This document shows, one piece after another, positions 37,494 through 46,336 of a DNA stretch of 64,000 nt. The stretch covers positions 1,009,360 to 1,073,359 of the forward strand of contig NZ_SHMP01000004.1 of the NCBI RefSeq assembly GCF_004217335.1, read 5' to 3'. The notes under the pieces are model-generated. The model saw only the letters and a list, made by a program, of their open reading frames with translations, did no database searches and was not told where the DNA came from. Made by a program: the position numbers and the translations under genes. The DNA is from Natrinema hispanicum. GTDB taxonomy: Archaea; Halobacteriota; Halobacteria; Halobacteriales; Natrialbaceae. Each line of letters begins with the position of its first letter. The stretch's first letter is position 1.

Positions 37494-37708
37494 AGCAGAC
37501 AGCGGTTGGCGCTCACTCGCAAAAGCGTCCGCGTCCGTTCTTCTCATCACGGTTCGATTGATAACAGAGACAGTTCCGCATCTCACTGAAACGGACAGTA
37601 AACGCGTTTTATCGACGGGTGAACGCGACTGCCCTCAGCGCATCTCGCTCGCTGGCCATAGCCGAGCGACCGATAGCGTTTTTGATCACTCGACCGTGAC
37701 AGTAGGCT

Positions 37709-40447
37709 GTGTACGTACGCGGAACCGTCGCTGACGAGGTCGACGTGCGGTCGGTGTCGACGAGCTACGGCGAAAGCGAACTCGCCGAGGTGCCGCTTCG
37801 ACTGGCCGACGACGGGATCGAACCGCCCGGCGACGCCACGCCGGCGCTCAGCGACGGCGGAACGGCGGCCGTCACGGACGGCGACGAGACGACGACGGTG
37901 ACGCTCTGGAATAAGTGGACCGAGTCTGCGGCGTTGCTTGAGCCGGGGATGGAACTGCTCGTGACGAACGCGAAAGAAGAGGAGTTCCGAGGTGAGACAC
38001 AGTACGCGACCACGGGCGACTCGTATGTCGTCGTCGAACCCTCTTTTCTGGTCAGCGTCACGTCGATCCGCAACTGGGTCGAGTGTCCCCGGCTGTACTA
38101 CCTGAACAAGCTCTCGGGCGTCCCGCTGAACTACCCCGTCGTCAAGGGGACACTCGTTCACGAGGTCTTCGGCGACCTCTTGCGGGGCCGCGACCTCGAG
38201 GAGTCGATCGAGGCCCGCGTCGAGGAACGCGGTCTCCAACTCGGCCTGCTGGGTGAGACGCCCGAGGCCGTCGCCGAGGACGTCCGTGAGAACGCCAAAG
38301 CGATTGAGGGCTGGCTCGAGCAGGGCCGGCTCACCGAGGACGACAACTGGCGCTCGGAACAACTGCTCATCAGCGAAACCTTCGGCATCCGCGGGCGGGC
38401 CGACGCCATCCGGCGGGGCGCGCCGGTCGAACTCAAGACGGGGAAGAACCTGAAAAAAGAACCGCGGTTCAAGGACAAGGTCCAGGCCGCCTGTTACGCG
38501 CTGTTGCTCGAGGAACACGGCGGCGACGTCGACACCGGAACCTTACTCTATACGAAGAACTCGGCGCTCGATCGTAACGAGGAGACCGGCGACCTCACCC
38601 CTGCAAAGGACTTCTCGATGGGCGATGGCCTCCTGAAGTACGTTGTCCGCCTGCGCAACGAGATCGCGGCGATGGAGATGTCGGGCGACATCCCGACGGG
38701 CTACGAGGCCGACGCGAAGTGTGAATACTGTTTCGAGCAGGACACTTGCATGGTCGTCTCCGGCCGCCTCGATCAGGACTCCAAGGCCGGCCAGATCGGC
38801 CAAGCGCTACCCGAGGCGGAACGCGAGTACTTCGAGCGCTTCTACCGGGCGATCGAGGAGGAACGCCGTGAGGTCCACCGCGAATACGCCAAACTCTGGG
38901 AACAGAGCGCCGAGGAACGGGCCGACGACGACCGCGCGCTGATCGACCTCGAGTTCGTCGAAAAACGGTCGCTCGAGGGCGGACGTTGGGAACTCAGAGC
39001 GCGCCGCGAGGGTGGTGCGACCTCGAAGCTCCGTGAGGGCGATCTCGTCCTCGCCAGCGACGGCCACCCGGTTCGCGGTGACTCCGAGTTGGCGCGGATC
39101 GAGCGGTTAGACGACGAGATCGTGCTGACAGCAGACGAGCCAGTCGAAGTCACACGCCTCGACGTCTATCCGTCCGAACTGACGACCGATCGGCTGCTCG
39201 TCGCGATGCACGATGCGCTCCTGAAAGGCGACGCGCGACGCAAGGATATCCTGTTCGGGCGCGCGGAACCCGAATTCGATAAGATCGAGGAGACGTTCAT
39301 CGACAACAACGACGCCCAGAACGAGGCCGTGACGAAAGCTGTCGGCGCGCGAGACTGTGCGCTGATCCACGGCCCGCCGGGCACCGGGAAGACCTACACC
39401 ATCGCCCAAGCCATCCGTGCGATGGTCGAGCGCGGCGAGCGCGTCCTGCTATCGGCCTTTACGAATCGTGCCGTCGACAACGCCCTCGAGGCCACCCTCG
39501 AGCAGTTAGGGGACGTAATCGATACCGACCGCGTCGTCCGCGTCGGCTCCGAAAGCGGCGTCCGCGAGGATATGGAACCGTATCGGCTCGAGCGCGCGGG
39601 CGACCCCGACGACCGCGTCGCGAAACTGCAAAACGCACAGGTCGTGGCGGCGACGACCGCGACCTGTGGTTCGCGGGTGATGAAAGAACAGGCCTTCGAC
39701 GTGGCGCTGGTCGACGAGGCCGCCCAGCTCACCGAACCCGGTACCTGTGCAGCGATCAACCTGGCCGAGCGGTTCGTCCTCGTCGGCGACCACGAGCAGC
39801 TCCCGCCCGTCGTGCGCGCTGAAAACGATCTTTCCGAGTCGCTATTTGAACGGCTCGTCGATCTGTATCCCGATGCCGGCGTCATGCTCGACCGCCAATA
39901 CCGGATGAACCAGCGCATTCAGGCATTTGCCTCCACTGAATTCTACGACGGCCAACTCCGGCCTGCGACGCCATCGGTCGCGAGTCGGATGCTCGACGAT
40001 CTCGAGGGTGTCTCCAGCGAGGCGCTGCCCTCAAAGTTGCAGAATCCAGTTTCGTTCGTCGGCGTCGAGGGTGATCGAAGCCGGTACACCGACAGCGAGG
40101 AAGCCGCCCAGATCGCCGACCTGATCGAGGCGTACGAGGCCGCCGGTCTCGAGCGCTCCGAGATCGGTGTCATCGCACCCTTCCGTGCGCAGGTCTCGGA
40201 AATCTCGAATCACGTCCCAGACGATGTCGCCGTCGACACCGTCGACCGCTTCCAGGGCTCGAGTCAGGAGGTCATCATCGTCTCCTTTACCGCGACCGGC
40301 ACGCTCGAGGGGCCGATCTTCGAGGATTATCGCCGGATCAACGTCGCGTTGACCCGGCCCAAACGCGCGCTCGTACTGGTCGGCGACGCGCAGGCACTTG
40401 CGTCCGATCCGGTCTACGAGCGAATGCTCGCATGGGCACGACGGTAA
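37709..40447 (+). CDS. Dna2-type nuclease-helicase (912 aa)
   Basis: This is a fused nuclease and superfamily 1 helicase for DNA end processing and replication. Residues 110-370 form a Cas4/RecB-like nuclease. Its iron-sulfur cysteines are C in WVECPRLYY and the trio in CEYCFEQDTC, and its PD-(D/E)xK residues are in VKGTLVHEVF and GIRGRADAI...VELKTGK. The helicase follows from about residue 540, with Walker A GPPGTGKT near 555, Walker B VALVDEAAQL, DHEQLPPV, RQYRMNQ and VDRFQGSSQE. The C-terminus VALTRPKRALVLVG is typical of Dna2/Upf1 relatives. The start is GTG at 37709. Confidence 0.95.
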   Translation: MYVRGTVADEVDVRSVSTSYGESELAEVPLRLADDGIEPPGDATPALSDGGTAAVTDGDETTTVTLWNKWTESAALLEPGMELLVTNAKEEEFRGETQYATTGDSYVVVEPSFLVSVTSIRNWVECPRLYYLNKLSGVPLNYPVVKGTLVHEVFGDLLRGRDLEESIEARVEERGLQLGLLGETPEAVAEDVRENAKAIEGWLEQGRLTEDDNWRSEQLLISETFGIRGRADAIRRGAPVELKTGKNLKKEPRFKDKVQAACYALLLEEHGGDVDTGTLLYTKNSALDRNEETGDLTPAKDFSMGDGLLKYVVRLRNEIAAMEMSGDIPTGYEADAKCEYCFEQDTCMVVSGRLDQDSKAGQIGQALPEAEREYFERFYRAIEEERREVHREYAKLWEQSAEERADDDRALIDLEFVEKRSLEGGRWELRARREGGATSKLREGDLVLASDGHPVRGDSELARIERLDDEIVLTADEPVEVTRLDVYPSELTTDRLLVAMHDALLKGDARRKDILFGRAEPEFDKIEETFIDNNDAQNEAVTKAVGARDCALIHGPPGTGKTYTIAQAIRAMVERGERVLLSAFTNRAVDNALEATLEQLGDVIDTDRVVRVGSESGVREDMEPYRLERAGDPDDRVAKLQNAQVVAATTATCGSRVMKEQAFDVALVDEAAQLTEPGTCAAINLAERFVLVGDHEQLPPVVRAENDLSESLFERLVDLYPDAGVMLDRQYRMNQRIQAFASTEFYDGQLRPATPSVASRMLDDLEGVSSEALPSKLQNPVSFVGVEGDRSRYTDSEEAAQIADLIEAYEAAGLERSEIGVIAPFRAQVSEISNHVPDDVAVDTVDRFQGSSQEVIIVSFTATGTLEGPIFEDYRRINVALTRPKRALVLVGDAQALASDPVYERMLAWARR

Positions 40448-40507
40448 CGTGCCTGGACGGCATGAAACTCCGACATTTATCTTCCGCTGAGCGTAACGAC
40501 CGATGAC

Positions 40508-41347
40508 ATGCGACTCGAGGAGCAGAGTGCGCTCGTCCGGGATGCCGTCACCGCCGAGTACGCAGAGGTCGTCGTCTTCATCACCGACCTTGGCGGAACG
40601 ACTGCACTTATGCTCCTCCTTTCGGTGCTATTCTGGTGGTCGAGTCGTCGCCGGAGCGCGCTCGTGATCAGTTACGCGGTCGCCGGACTGGCGCTCATGC
40701 TCTCGCTCAAGACGCTGTTTGCGCTGCCGCGGCCGCCAGCAGATGCCATGCTCGTGGCACTCGAGGACGAACGCACCGGCTACGGCTTCCCGAGCGGACA
40801 TGCTTTCGCCGCTGCCGTCGTCTACGGCGGTCTCGTCTCTGCGTACGACCGAACGGGGGACCGACGGGCGCTGCTTACTGCCGGGACGCTCGTCGTCCTC
40901 GTCTCGCTTTCGCGGGTCGTTCTCGGTGTCCATTACCTCGGCGACGTGATCGTCGGTGCGGTCCTCGGGGTCGCGTTCGTCGTCGCCATGGACCGGCTCA
41001 CGGGTGGCGATCCGACGATCGGCTTCGCGGTCGCGTTCGTCCTCTCGATTCCCGCGGTCGTCATCGCCGCCGGGACGACCGACTCGTTGCTTGGCCTTGG
41101 CGGCTCGATCGGCGGCCTGCTGGGCTCGCGACGGCTTTCGGCCCTGCCAGAACTGCGTTCCCGGCTCGAGGGACTCGTCCTTTTCCTCGTCGGTGGGGGA
41201 TTCGTGGCCGTCGTCCAAGCCGCTGAATCGGCCGTCGAAGCGGTCGAACCCCTACTAGTCGTGCTCTACGCGATCCTCGTTGCCAGCATCCTCCTCGCGC
41301 CAGCCGCCGTCGGTCGCCTCGAGGTCGACGCACTCGAGTCGCGGTGA
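40508..41347 (+). CDS. PAP2-family membrane phosphatase
   Basis: This integral membrane phosphatase of 279 residues carries the three-part active site: KTLFALPRP (K-x(6)-RP) near residue 70, PSGH with the catalytic histidine near 97, and SRVVLGVHYLGD (SR-x(5)-H-x(3)-D) near 139. About seven helices are predicted. Probable substrates are isoprenyl diphosphates or lipid phosphates. It follows the Dna2 gene by 60 nt and may share its transcript. Confidence 0.92.
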   Translation: MRLEEQSALVRDAVTAEYAEVVVFITDLGGTTALMLLLSVLFWWSSRRRSALVISYAVAGLALMLSLKTLFALPRPPADAMLVALEDERTGYGFPSGHAFAAAVVYGGLVSAYDRTGDRRALLTAGTLVVLVSLSRVVLGVHYLGDVIVGAVLGVAFVVAMDRLTGGDPTIGFAVAFVLSIPAVVIAAGTTDSLLGLGGSIGGLLGSRRLSALPELRSRLEGLVLFLVGGGFVAVVQAAESAVEAVEPLLVVLYAILVASILLAPAAVGRLEVDALESR

Positions 41348-41458
41348 GTGTCGTCCGACGGGCAGTGGTAGCGCCGTCGATTCGCTGGTGTCCAATATCA
41401 CGCAGACTCTCACACTATCGAAACAATACTTATTGTTAGCAGCCCTATATTATCGTGC

Positions 41459-41773
41459 ATGGAACTCGTCACCACTGAAACGGTCCCCGGCCGCGAGATT
41501 CAAGAATCGCTTGGCATCGCACGCGGCAATACGGTCAAAGCGCGAAACGTCGGCCGCGATATCACACAGTCGCTCCGTAATATCACCGGCGGTGAGCTCA
41601 AAGCATACTCGGAACTGCTGACCGATGCGCGCGACGAGGCGATGTCACGCATGGTCGCGGACGCAGAGTCCATGGGTGCCGACGCCGTCGTCAACGTCCG
41701 ACTCGAGAGTTCCGAGATCGCAAACGGCGGCTCGGAAGTCATCGCGTACGGCACAGCCGTCCGACTCGACTGA
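41459..41773 (+). CDS. YbjQ (UPF0145) family protein
   Basis: This 104-residue protein begins MELVTTETVPGREIQESLGI and shows the YbjQ pattern RGNTVKARNVGRDI, ELLTDARDEAMSRMVADA, and GADAVVNVRLESSEI. Members form pentamers and have been called heavy-metal-binding, but the function is unproven. A TATA-like TACTTATTG lies 27 nt before the ATG. Confidence 0.92.
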   Translation: MELVTTETVPGREIQESLGIARGNTVKARNVGRDITQSLRNITGGELKAYSELLTDARDEAMSRMVADAESMGADAVVNVRLESSEIANGGSEVIAYGTAVRLD

Positions 41774-41837
41774 GACGGACTCCTCTCAGACGGTCTGATT
41801 GTCGTCGACGCGCTCGGAACTCGCGTGCTCGAGCCGA

Positions 41838-42902
41838 TCACCCTTCGCGATCGGCCTGCTCCCAGAGCGGATACAGCTCGTCTTCGATCGGCCCGGTAAT
41901 CGACTCACTGTCGAGAACGAGTTCGGGATCGTCACTCTCGAGTGCGCCGACGGTGCCGATCGCCGCTGCTTCGATCCCTGCGTCCTCGAGATCGGAGAGA
42001 CACGAATCAAGCACGTCCTCGGGGACGGTCGCGAGCAACGCGCCGGAGCCGAAGATTCGCAGCGGATCAACGCCGGCGGCAGCACACAGCGTCGCTGTGG
42101 CCTCGCGAACCGGGACGTCGTCGCAGTCTATTTCGAGCCGGACGCCCGAGGCGCGGGCCACCTCGAGCAAGCCCGACGTGACGCCGCCTTCTGTGGGATC
42201 GTGCATCGCCGTCGCGTACTCGCGGACGATTTGGGCCTCGGGAACAACACTGATCTCCTCGAGATAGCCCGCAGCGCGCTCGCGGACCGCTGGATCGATG
42301 TCGAGGTCATCGCCGAAATCGGCCGCGAGGATGGCCGACCCCTCGATACCTGCCGCCTTGGTGAGGATGACGGCATCGCCTGGCTCGGCTCCGCCAGTCG
42401 GAACGTACCGCTCGGTCGCTCCCATCGCCGTCAGCGAGAGCAGCGGCCGCTCGAGTTGATCGACGTACTCCGAGTGACCACCGACGATCGACGCGCCGAG
42501 TTCACGCGCTGCGGCGTCGAGGTCACGAGAGATTTCCTCGAGGACGTCCGTGTTGACGCCGGTTGGAAGCAACACAACGGCAGTCAGCCAGCGCGGGTCG
42601 GCTCCCGAGACGGCGATGTCGTTGGTGGCGACAGCGATACCGAGTTGGCCGACCTGCGAGGCGGCCAGCGAAATCGGATCGGAGCTGACCACGAGCGTTC
42701 CCTCGCCATCGGGCCAGTCGATCGCGGCGGCGTCCTCGCCCTCGGCCGGGCCCTGTAATATCGTCTCGTCGGTCTCGGCTGCCCCCGTTCGCTGAAAGAC
42801 GTGCGTGAGCAGGTCGTCCGGACTCACCTTGCCGGGCATACCACGAACTGGGTCGATGCGCGGCTTGTAGCTGTCGAAGAACTCGCTTCTCGATTCGCTC
42901 AT
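41838..42902 (-). CDS. HypE / AIR-synthase-related protein (354 aa)
   Basis: The protein has the PurM-type ATP-binding N-terminal domain with VSSDPISLAASQVG and AVATNDIAVSGADPRWL (metal and ATP loop) and a C-terminal domain with MHDPTEGGVTSGLLEVA. These are the marks of HypE-like AIR synthase relatives. The true HypE C-terminal cysteine motif (PRIC) is absent: it ends LWEQADREG. With no hydrogenase genes in view, it is unlikely to mature hydrogenase; the substrate is unknown. The palindromic repeat copy 3 starts just upstream of its ATG. Confidence 0.88.
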   Translation of the reverse strand: MSESRSEFFDSYKPRIDPVRGMPGKVSPDDLLTHVFQRTGAAETDETILQGPAEGEDAAAIDWPDGEGTLVVSSDPISLAASQVGQLGIAVATNDIAVSGADPRWLTAVVLLPTGVNTDVLEEISRDLDAAARELGASIVGGHSEYVDQLERPLLSLTAMGATERYVPTGGAEPGDAVILTKAAGIEGSAILAADFGDDLDIDPAVRERAAGYLEEISVVPEAQIVREYATAMHDPTEGGVTSGLLEVARASGVRLEIDCDDVPVREATATLCAAAGVDPLRIFGSGALLATVPEDVLDSCLSDLEDAGIEAAAIGTVGALESDDPELVLDSESITGPIEDELYPLWEQADREG

Positions 42903-42903
42903 A

Positions 42904-42985
42904 CGGACTACTGTAAGTCATTTCCGGTGCAACCGCAACCCATACTGCGGTTGCACCGGCAAATCGTTACAGCAGACCGTATCAG
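42904..42985 (+). repeat. palindromic repeat element, copy 3 of 3
   Basis: This is the most regular copy. The arms 42924-42937 (CCGGTGCAACCGCA) and 42946-42959 are perfectly complementary around an 8-nt loop (ACCCATAC). Outer parts pair with mismatches out to about 38 bases on each side (CTGTAA with TTACAG, TACGG with CCGTA). It begins two bases upstream of the HypE-like start codon, and its last bases contain the stop codon of the downstream oxidoreductase (TCA at 42982-42984 on the plus strand). It may work as an mRNA hairpin between these two minus-strand genes. Confidence 0.85.
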
Positions 42986-43989
42986 ACGTCAGGCGCGACC
43001 GCGTCCATCGTCCGGCGAATCCCCTCCTCGTCAGCACCACGCGGGAAACTGACCGCGATGGCGTCGAGCCCGTCGATCGCCTCGTAGCGTGCGAGTTGCT
43101 CGCGAGCCGTCTCCGGATCGCCGACCGCACAGAGGTCGTCGAGGATGTCCTCGTCGACGAGTTCGAGCGCGCGCTCGCGGTCGCCAGCCTGCCAGGCGTC
43201 GTAAATGTCAGCTGCCTCGTCGTAGCCCTGACGCTCGAGGGAATCTCGGTAGAACGTCCCCATCCCGCCGATATAGAAGGCGACGTGCTGGCGGGCGAGC
43301 GCGCGGGCTTTCTGGGGATCGTCCAGTACGCAGCAGGTGACGCCGGCAGTGACTCGGACGTCATCAGGGTCACGATCACCGAGGGCAGCACCGCGCTCGA
43401 TATCCTCGAGTCGCGTGTCGATCCCCTCGGGCGTGAGCATGATGCCGTGCCAGCCATCGGCAAAGCGACCCGCGAGTTCGACCGCCTTGGGTCCCATGCC
43501 GGTGACCTCGATCGGCGGTGTCGTTTCCGGCGGGTCACAGCGCAGGCGAAACCCCGACAGCTCGAAGTCGTCGCCGTCGTAGTCGACGGGGTCGCCGGAG
43601 AGGACTTGCCGGACGATCTCGACTGTCTCGCGGGTTCGTTTGAGCGGGTTGCCGTACGTCATCCCGTGCCAGTTTTCGATCACGACGGGGCCACTCGGGC
43701 CGAGTCCCAGCCGGAACCGGCCCTCGGAGAGTTCCTGGAGCGTCGCCGCCGTCTGACCCAGCAAGGCCGGCGACCGCGAGTAGGTGTTGAAGATGCTCGA
43801 GCCGACATCGATCGACTCCGTTCGCTCGGCCATCGCCGAAAGGACGGTGACGGCGTCGCGACCCCACGTCTCGGGGAGCCATGCACAGTCGTAGCCGGCG
43901 TCTTCAGCCGCCTGCGTATAGTCGACGATCGAGTCGATCGTCGGCTGTGCGGCGACGGGAAGGTGGACATCTCTGTCAGTCATCGTCAT
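42982..43989 (-). CDS. LLM-class (F420-dependent type) oxidoreductase
   Basis: This bacterial luciferase-like TIM-barrel enzyme of about 335 residues matches the haloarchaeal TIGR04024-type F420-dependent oxidoreductases. It begins DVHLPVAAQPTIDSIVDYTQ, then GYDCAWLPETWGRDAVTVLSAMAE and DVGSSIFNTYSRSPALLGQTAATLQELSEGRF in conserved pieces, then GLGPSGPVVIENWHG. The substrate is unknown. Two ATGs (43989 and 43983) are possible; I chose the first. The end lies inside repeat copy 3. Confidence 0.9.
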   Translation of the reverse strand: MTMTDRDVHLPVAAQPTIDSIVDYTQAAEDAGYDCAWLPETWGRDAVTVLSAMAERTESIDVGSSIFNTYSRSPALLGQTAATLQELSEGRFRLGLGPSGPVVIENWHGMTYGNPLKRTRETVEIVRQVLSGDPVDYDGDDFELSGFRLRCDPPETTPPIEVTGMGPKAVELAGRFADGWHGIMLTPEGIDTRLEDIERGAALGDRDPDDVRVTAGVTCCVLDDPQKARALARQHVAFYIGGMGTFYRDSLERQGYDEAADIYDAWQAGDRERALELVDEDILDDLCAVGDPETAREQLARYEAIDGLDAIAVSFPRGADEEGIRRTMDAVAPDV

Positions 43990-44151
43990 ACACAGTTGGC
44001 GTACTGCCTTTTGGCTGTATGGAAACCGGAGACGAGCTGTCTCCTGTTTATCTCCGGCATACCCATCTCGGGTGCCAGCTTCCGACAAGTCCGACGATAA
44101 TGAAACTCGAGGAAACATTCAAACCGCTGTACAAATTAATGGACTGTCATT

Positions 44152-44799
44152 ATGGACTTGGAAGAGTTCGTACACTCGAACGAACCGAAAGCAGATCACA
44201 GCGGCTTCGAAAAAGCCAATAAACGACTGCTCGACATCGCCGTCGATGGAACGGTGATGGTAAAAGCCGGCTCGATGATCGGGTATACCGGCGAGCTGAC
44301 CTTCACCGGAAAGTCGTCTGCCGAAGGCGGACTGACCGGGTTCGTCAAGGATGCGGTGTCCAGCGAAGGGACACCGGTGATGGAAGCCGAAGGGGAGGGG
44401 CATCTCTACGTCGCCGATCAGGGAAAGAAAGTCCAGCTCCTCGAGCTCGATTCGGACCAGTCGATTTCGGTCAACGGCACTGACGTGCTCGCGTTCGAAT
44501 CAACGGTCGACTACGAGATCAACACGATTAGCAGCCTCTCGGAAGTCGCTGCCGGGGGCCTGACGAACGTCTATCTCACTGGTCCCGGGTCGGTCGCGAT
44601 TTCGACGCACGGCGATCCACTGGTGATGACACCGCCGGTGGTCACGGACCCGGATGCGACCGTCGCCTGGAGTACCAATCTCTCGCCGTCGTTTGCGACC
44701 AATAAAACGATCGAGATCGGTCAAACCTCCGGAGAAAGTATCCAGATGGAATTTACTGGCTCGGACGGGTTCGTCGTCGTCCAGCCGTACGAAGAATAA
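44152..44799 (+). CDS. AIM24 family protein
   Basis: The 215-residue protein has the beta-rich AIM24/TIGR00266 fold. It contains LLDIAVDGTVMVKAGSMIGYTGE near residue 25, GEGHLYVADQGKKVQLLELD, and GLTNVYLTGPGSVAISTHG around residue 140. AIM24 proteins may be membrane-linked trimers of unknown function. It stands alone, divergent from the LLM oxidoreductase. Confidence 0.92.
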   Translation: MDLEEFVHSNEPKADHSGFEKANKRLLDIAVDGTVMVKAGSMIGYTGELTFTGKSSAEGGLTGFVKDAVSSEGTPVMEAEGEGHLYVADQGKKVQLLELDSDQSISVNGTDVLAFESTVDYEINTISSLSEVAAGGLTNVYLTGPGSVAISTHGDPLVMTPPVVTDPDATVAWSTNLSPSFATNKTIEIGQTSGESIQMEFTGSDGFVVVQPYEE

Positions 44800-44903
44800 A
44801 GCAGGTGACTGGTCACTAGTTGTCGCTTCACTTGCAGACCCCGTCTAGTAGTAACTGTGTCAGAACATATCGTTAAGTGGCTCGCGGTCGCTGTCAGAGA
44901 CCG

Positions 44904-45620
44904 ATGAGTGGCTGCGAGTCGACCGACGGCTGGGAGGCCGTCTTCTGGGACATCGGTGGCGTCATCCTTGCGCTCGACTCCGTCCAGCGAGCCCACGCCG
45001 AGTTCGTCGCACGCCTCCTCGAGCACCACGGCATCGAGACGACGCTCGAGGCGGCCATCGACACGTGGCAGACGACCGTCGGGGAGTATTTTCGTGAGCG
45101 CGATGGGACCGAGTTCCGCGCTGCTCGCGAGGCCTACCACCGCGGTATCGAGGCGATCGTCGGCGAGGAGGTGCCCCGAGACGAGTGGCACCCACACGTC
45201 GACGACGTTATCCGGTCGTCGCTCGAGCCGGTCTCGGGTGCACCCGAGACGATCGCGCGACTGGCCGACCGGGACGTCCACGTCGGCGTCGTCAGCGATA
45301 TCGACGACGCGGAGGGGCGTGCCATACTCGAGGGGTTCGGCGTCTGTAAGCACCTCGACTCGATGACCACGTCCGAAGAAGTCGGTCGGACCAAGCCCGA
45401 CCCGGCCATCTTCGAGACGGCCCTCGAGAAAGCCGACGCCGAACCGGGACGATCGCTGATGATCGGTGATCGGTACACACACGACGTGAAAGGGGCCGCC
45501 GAAGTGGGGATGTGTGGCGTGGCCTTCGGCGCTGACGATGGTCCAGCCGTCTCCTATCGTATTGACACGCCCGAAGAGGTGCTCGAGATCCTCGATGGAG
45601 AGCAACCGGACACAGCGTGA
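44904..45620 (+). CDS. HAD superfamily hydrolase
   Basis: This is a haloacid dehalogenase-type hydrolase or phosphatase. Motif I is WDIGGVILALD, where the usual second Asp (DxD) is Gly, seen in several HAD-IA branches. Motif II is VGVVSDIDDA, motif III is the lysine in GRTKPDPAIF, and motif IV is MIGDRYTHDVKGA. The helical cap lies between residues 20 and 95. The missing second Asp makes phosphatase activity less certain. The start at 44904 (MSGCESTDG) is preferred over an upstream arginine-rich extension. Confidence 0.88.
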   Translation: MSGCESTDGWEAVFWDIGGVILALDSVQRAHAEFVARLLEHHGIETTLEAAIDTWQTTVGEYFRERDGTEFRAAREAYHRGIEAIVGEEVPRDEWHPHVDDVIRSSLEPVSGAPETIARLADRDVHVGVVSDIDDAEGRAILEGFGVCKHLDSMTTSEEVGRTKPDPAIFETALEKADAEPGRSLMIGDRYTHDVKGAAEVGMCGVAFGADDGPAVSYRIDTPEEVLEILDGEQPDTA

Positions 45621-45661
45621 CAAAACCACAGCAGGTGGTCCATGCCCTGTACCGCTCGAAT

Positions 45662-45705
45662 CAGGAAGATACCACAGAGACGGTATGCGAACGTCTCTAT
45701 TCCTG
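45662..45705. terminator. two-part hairpin between convergent genes
   Basis: AGAGACG (45676-45682) pairs perfectly with CGTCTCT (45692-45698), and outside it CAGGAA (45662-45667) pairs with TTCCTG (45700-45705). It sits between the HAD gene and the convergent regulator gene and could end or protect both transcripts. Confidence 0.45.
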
Positions 45706-45728
45706 TAGAACCGCGATAGAACGGGTCG

Positions 45729-46253
45729 TCACCGCTCGCTGCGTTCCTTGCCGAGGTCCTCGTAGATCTGGGGATCAGTCTGGAACTTGAGGACGTTATG
45801 AACCGCCGAGTTTCGAACGTTCTCGATGACCTTGCCGTGTTTCGAGTAGCAGTCGTGGATCCACTTGGGAACTTCCTGCCGGTCGCGAAACATCATGATC
45901 GTCTTCCACTGGTACTCCCCATCGGCGAGGAAGAAAAACAGGGTATGTTTGTCCGCTCGGATGTCCTCCATCGCGGCACGCCAGTGGTCGGCGAAGTGTT
46001 CAGTATTGAATTTGAACTCGAACAGCGCAAAGATATAATATTCCTCGTTGGGGATGATCGCCTCTCGGAAAACCCCCTCATCGCGCATCCGTCGGATCGA
46101 CTCGCTGACGGTGACGTGGGAGACGTCGATGTCGTACTTATCCTCGAGAACCGTGGTGAGCTCCCGCGAGGAGAGCTGTGGATCGTCGGCGAGCTCGGTG
46201 AGAATCGCGATATCCCGATCTTTAAAATCCCAGTTCGGTGGATCGCTGCTCAT
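45729..46253 (-). CDS. Lrp/AsnC-like winged-helix regulator
   Basis: Residues 1-65 form a winged helix like that of Lrp-family regulators: FKDRDIAILTELADDPQLSS, then TVSESIRRMRDEGVFREAI. The rest (about 70-174) is a haloarchaeal regulator-type domain rich in aromatic residues (EYYIFALFEFKFN, TLFFFLADGEYQWKTIMMF), unlike the common RAM ligand-binding domain. A TATA box (CTATATCA-like, about 46275-46285) lies 27 nt upstream of the ATG at 46253. The targets are unknown. Confidence 0.88.
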   Translation of the reverse strand: MSSDPPNWDFKDRDIAILTELADDPQLSSRELTTVLEDKYDIDVSHVTVSESIRRMRDEGVFREAIIPNEEYYIFALFEFKFNTEHFADHWRAAMEDIRADKHTLFFFLADGEYQWKTIMMFRDRQEVPKWIHDCYSKHGKVIENVRNSAVHNVLKFQTDPQIYEDLGKERSER

Positions 46254-46336
46254 GCTAGTGCAACTGTCGTGGCGGCACTGATATAGATTGATATTAGATC
46301 GATCGGACGGCTGTCGTGCGTTTGCATGCAATGACG

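Noticed and set aside
41770..41800. A possible decayed fourth copy of the palindromic element (CGGACTCCTCTCAG followed by ACGGTCTGA)
   Set aside because: Only 25-30 bases match the two ends, the core is missing, and the similarity could be chance between two convergent stop codons.
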